64,000 nucleotides of DNA from Paenimyroides ummariense (GTDB lineage Bacteria; Bacteroidota; Bacteroidia; Flavobacteriales; Flavobacteriaceae), in assembly GCF_900115115.1 (NCBI RefSeq), contig NZ_FOVI01000002.1, forward strand, positions 1 through 64,000, read 5' to 3'. Shown in pieces: positions 61,637 to 64,000 of this stretch (position 1 is the first letter of the stretch; every line of letters starts with the position of its first letter). The notes below the pieces were generated by a model, which was not told the origin of the DNA, made no database searches, and was given only the letters and a program-made list of their open reading frames with translations. Both the position numbers and the translations under genes were made by a program.

Positions 61637-61996
61637 ATGGGAATTATTCGCTTAACAAACATACGCGTTTTTACTAATCATGGCTGCCTGATTGAAGAAG
61701 CTAAAATAGGATCGGAATACCGTGTTGATCTGGAAATTAAAGCCGATTTAAGAAAATCATCTGAAACAGATGAATTGGCTGATACGGTTGATTACGTGCA
61801 TTTAAATAAAATTGTGGTTGATGAAATGGCGATACGATCAAAGTTGTTAGAGCATGTTGCCAAACGAATTGTAGTGCGTGTTTTTGATGAATTACCTATG
61901 GTTTCGCGTATTTTGTTGGAAGTATCAAAAATAAATCCGCCTATTGGTGGTGATGTACAGCAAGTTACTATTGTTATGGAAGAATACCGGGCATAA
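61637..61996 (+). CDS. folB: Dihydroneopterin aldolase
   Basis: 119-aa FolB: GIIRLTNIRVFTNHGCLIEEAKIGSEYRVDLEIKADL is the substrate-binding N-terminus, then ELADTVDYVHLNKIV and LLEHVAKRIVVRVFDEL, ending with INPPIGGDVQQVTIVME. It converts dihydroneopterin to 6-hydroxymethyl-dihydropterin in folate synthesis. Divergent from glnS across about 100 bases. The tRNA-Cys gene starts 62 bases after its stop. Confidence 0.95.
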   Translation: MGIIRLTNIRVFTNHGCLIEEAKIGSEYRVDLEIKADLRKSSETDELADTVDYVHLNKIVVDEMAIRSKLLEHVAKRIVVRVFDELPMVSRILLEVSKINPPIGGDVQQVTIVMEEYRA

Positions 61997-62058
61997 TTTT
62001 ATGCTTTAGGTTTTGATATTTAATTTTTTGTAGTAGATTTGCAAACACATTACAGAAT

Positions 62059-62129
62059 GGCATCTTGGCCGAGCGGCTAGGCACCGGTCTGCAAAACCGA
62101 CTACAGCGGTTCGAATCCGCTAGATGCCT
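62059..62129 (+). tRNA. tRNA-Cys (anticodon GCA)
   Basis: A 71-base cloverleaf. Acceptor arms GGCATCT/AGATGCC with discriminator T, anticodon stem CCGGT-CTGCAAA-ACCGA giving GCA, and T-arm GCGG-TTCGAAT-CCGC. Discriminator U73 fits tRNA-Cys. CCA is not encoded. Confidence 0.95.
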
Positions 62130-62135
62130 CTTAAA

Positions 62136-62164
62136 AAAACCTTCAACTATTGAAGGTTTTTTTG
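62136..62164 (+). terminator. tRNA-Cys terminator
   Basis: AAAACCTTCA and TGAAGGTTTT hairpin followed by a T-run, 7 bases after the tRNA. Confidence 0.88.
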
Positions 62165-62204
62165 TTTTAGAATGTGAAGCAACAGAATTATAATTTCAAC
62201 AACT

Positions 62205-62753
62205 TTATTTATCATGCTTTGTCCACACCAATCGCGATAAATCGTAACCTGCTTTTTCGGCTTCTTTTAAAAATTTTTCTTTTACGTTGTTTGGAATAGT
62301 TTTGTTGCGGGAAAGAATCCAAATGTAATCTTTTGTTTCGCCAAAAATCAAAGCGTTTTCATAATCGGGCTGCATTAAAACCACATTGTATCCGGCATAA
62401 AAAGGTCCGAAGAAAGATACTTTTAAAGCGCCTTCATCGATTTTATCTACAAAAGTCGCTTTTCCGTTGGCTTGTTCCCATCTGTCCTTAACATAGTTGT
62501 AGCCTCTGTTTACAACCTTCACCGTACCGTTTTCGTTTAAAGAATAGGTTGCGGTAACATTGCTTAAATCTTTTTCGTGTTTAAAATCAAAACGGGCAAT
62601 TTCGTACCAGGTGCCCATGTAAGGCTTAATTTTAAAATCTTTCACTACGGTAATTCCATCCGGAACTTTAACCGATTTACACGAATACACAAATCCGGTA
62701 ACACCTGCAATCGCAATAACGGCAGCTGTTAATAATACATTTCTTCTTTTCAT
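62205..62753 (-). CDS. blc: Bacterial lipocalin (Blc-like)
   Basis: 182-aa envelope lipocalin. The N-terminal hydrophobic segment ends FVYSCKS, a likely lipobox with acylated Cys. The lipocalin signature is VKDFKIKPYMGTWYEIARFDFKHEKDLSNVTATYSL, then VKVVNRGYNYVKDRWEQANGKA, LKVSFFGPFYAGYNVV and YIWILSRNKTI. Blc binds lysophospholipids or fatty acids at the outer membrane. Expressed alone. Confidence 0.9.
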   Translation of the reverse strand: MKRRNVLLTAAVIAIAGVTGFVYSCKSVKVPDGITVVKDFKIKPYMGTWYEIARFDFKHEKDLSNVTATYSLNENGTVKVVNRGYNYVKDRWEQANGKATFVDKIDEGALKVSFFGPFYAGYNVVLMQPDYENALIFGETKDYIWILSRNKTIPNNVKEKFLKEAEKAGYDLSRLVWTKHDK

Positions 62754-62873
62754 GGCAAATTATTTAGATCGGACATGAAAAATCACGTCCGCAATAATCA
62801 ATATGAATTTACGAAATTATTATGGGAATTGGTTCGTAAGATTTTATATTTTTGAGGGTTGATTTTATATAGT

Positions 62874-63314
62874 ATGAAAATTAGAAAAGCCGATAAAAAA
62901 GATTATTCTCGAATTATGGAAATTTGGGAAAGTTCGGTTATAGCAACACATGATTTTCTGAAACAAGAAGATTTTGAACTGTTTAAAAACCTGATTCCAG
63001 ACGAATTTCTGCCGCAATTGAATGTTTTTGTGATATAAGATAACGGAATTATTCCAGCTTTCTTTTCGGTTTCCGATGATAATCTGGAAATGTTGTTTGT
63101 AGATGCCGAAAGTAGGGGCAAAGGTTTTGGAAAAATTGCAGTTGCTTATATTATTAATACATTGCAGATTTATAAAGTTGATGTTAACCAACAAAATATG
63201 CAGGCGGTCGACTTTTATTTAAAACAGGGATATCAACAAAAAGGTTACTCTGAAACCGACGGTATGGGAAAACCGTATCCGTTATTACATTTGGAATATT
63301 CAATAAACAAATAA
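62874..63314 (+). pseudogene. GNAT acetyltransferase interrupted by an in-frame stop
   Basis: One continuous frame from ATG 62874 to 63314 would give a 146-residue GNAT enzyme: MKIRKADKKDYSRIMEIWES, THDFL, FVDAESRGKGFGKIAVAYII (acetyl-CoA loop) and VNQQNMQAVDFYLKQGYQ. It is broken by TAA at 63036-63038, between VFVI and DNGIIPAFF. A GAA or CAA codon there would restore it, so a single substitution explains the stop. The first 54 residues lack the CoA site, so no activity is expected unless the stop is read through. Confidence 0.85.
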
Positions 63315-63319
63315 TTACT

Positions 63320-63655
63320 ATGAAAAATTTAGTTTTAGCACTTTTTACCGTTACAACATTGGTTACTACCGGTTGTGTGTGTAAGAAAAGCAAGGTAGAA
63401 ACAACCGAGCAAAATCAGGAAAACGTAACGGTTACGGGTAAAATAACATCGGTTACCAATGGCAAAGACGGTTACACGGCGATTTTACAGGCTGCCGACA
63501 AAAAAATGTACAACGCTACTATAAGCAGAATCAATCTGCAAAAATCGGGTAGTGAGTATAAGCGTTACGAACAAGGCGAAACTATTACCGTTACAGGATC
63601 TACGTGGGTTGATACCGAAGGCGTAACCTATATCACCGTAACAGAATTACAATAA
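63320..63655 (+). CDS. Small lipoprotein of unknown function
   Basis: 111-aa lipoprotein with MKNLVLALFTVTTLVTTGCVC and acylated Cys in TTGC. The mature part is beta-rich (VTGKITSVTNGKDGYTAILQ, YKRYEQGETITVTGSTWV), resembling an OB-like barrel. No family is recognised. It begins 5 bases after the GNAT pseudogene frame. Confidence 0.75.
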   Translation: MKNLVLALFTVTTLVTTGCVCKKSKVETTEQNQENVTVTGKITSVTNGKDGYTAILQAADKKMYNATISRINLQKSGSEYKRYEQGETITVTGSTWVDTEGVTYITVTELQ

Positions 63656-63657
63656 AC

Positions 63658-63804
63658 TTACTCTTTAGATTGCACCAAAACCCAATAGCGAAAAGCCAGA
63701 ACGGCTTGCTGTATCTTGCTTAACTTTGCAGGATCTTTACCTATATAGCTGGGCAGTATCTTTTTATTGATACTGTTCAGCATTTTAAAAAATGATTTTT
63801 TCAT
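63658..63804 (-). CDS. 48-aa conserved-looking small protein
   Basis: MKKSFFKMLNSINKKILPSY opens the ORF and FRYWVLVQSKE ends it. Similar short basic proteins (LN.INKKILPSY, then LSK.Q.A...RY.V) are familiar to me as hypothetical genes in Flavobacteria. It converges with the small lipoprotein with 2 bases between stops. Function is unknown. Confidence 0.65.
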   Translation of the reverse strand: MKKSFFKMLNSINKKILPSYIGKDPAKLSKIQQAVLAFRYWVLVQSKE

Positions 63805-63932
63805 GCTTTTTTATATAAAGATATTCAATTAAAACCAAAAATCTGCAATTGGTAATTTAGCATTTATTTATAACAAATCCGTTATCATTTTACGAACTTT
63901 ACAATAGCTATCAATCGTTAAAAGCTGTATGT

Positions 63933-64000
63933 ATGAAAAGTATCAAAATGCTGAATGTGGTTAACTTGTTCTTTTTGTGTTGTTTTACACTGCCGTTTTC
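63933..64000 (+). CDS. Partial CDS at the right edge
   Basis: ATG at 63933 opens MKSIKMLNVVNLFFLCCFTLPF, a hydrophobic signal peptide or membrane start, and runs off the window. Only 22 codons are visible, so the product cannot be named. Confidence 0.5.
   Translation, partial: MKSIKMLNVVNLFFLCCFTLPF

Overview
The window reads as a low-GC chromosome segment from a Flavobacteriaceae member (Bacteroidota, Flavobacterium/Myroides-like). Support: a gliding-motility/type IX secretion (T9SS) C-terminal domain protein, Flavobacterium-type -7 promoter boxes (TAnnTTTG), 'VGIGT..P..LDV..KGIL.PR' surface protein starts, and a complete flexirubin (aryl polyene plus dialkylresorcinol) pigment cluster. No species is claimed.

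Layout. 1-10.2 kb (minus): three secreted surface proteins, one cut by the window edge and one a 1682-aa protein with ten 198-bp tandem repeats and three 276-bp repeats. 10.4-12.8 kb: a LuxR-type response regulator and a membrane histidine kinase. 13.1-20.1 kb: a PIF1-like helicase, a toxin-antitoxin locus with a frameshifted toxin, an OmpH/Skp-like lipoprotein, a methyltransferase, mnmG and ybeY. Three exact 16-bp parS (ParB-binding) sites lie at 17.78, 19.68 and 19.72 kb. A gene-free AT-rich 611-bp stretch follows, with three exact TTATTCACA DnaA boxes. Genes run mostly minus to its left and plus to its right, so this is most likely the chromosomal origin oriC.

21.4-53.0 kb: the flexirubin cluster. 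Tyrosine ammonia-lyase makes the 4-hydroxycinnamate starter and a PaaK-like ligase activates it. Two acyl carrier proteins (ACPs), several ketosynthases (KS), a half-KS and a Cys-less KS, ketoreductases and three hotdog dehydratases build the polyene. DarA/DarB make the dialkylresorcinol. Acyltransferases, a C45 acyltransferase, a thioesterase, a halogenase-like flavoprotein and a CrtI-like oxidoreductase are candidates for tailoring and esterification. An ABC-2 transporter, LolA-like carrier, glycosyltransferase/DUF2062 protein and an MMPL-acyltransferase-methyltransferase fusion are candidates for export. The darA-darB pair sits between the ABC ATPase and its permease, flanked by a 36-bp direct repeat (35/36 identical) that duplicates the ATPase/permease junction; this looks like an insertion scar.

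53.0-64 kb: gltX, small lipoproteins, an SPFH protein, a YtxH/holin-like/DUF6327 stress trio, a dicarboxylate symporter, a second toxin-antitoxin locus with a frameshifted toxin, glnS, folB, tRNA-Cys, a lipocalin, a GNAT gene broken by a stop codon, a small lipoprotein, a 48-aa conserved-looking ORF and the start of a further gene. All assignments come from reading the sequence; no database search was run.
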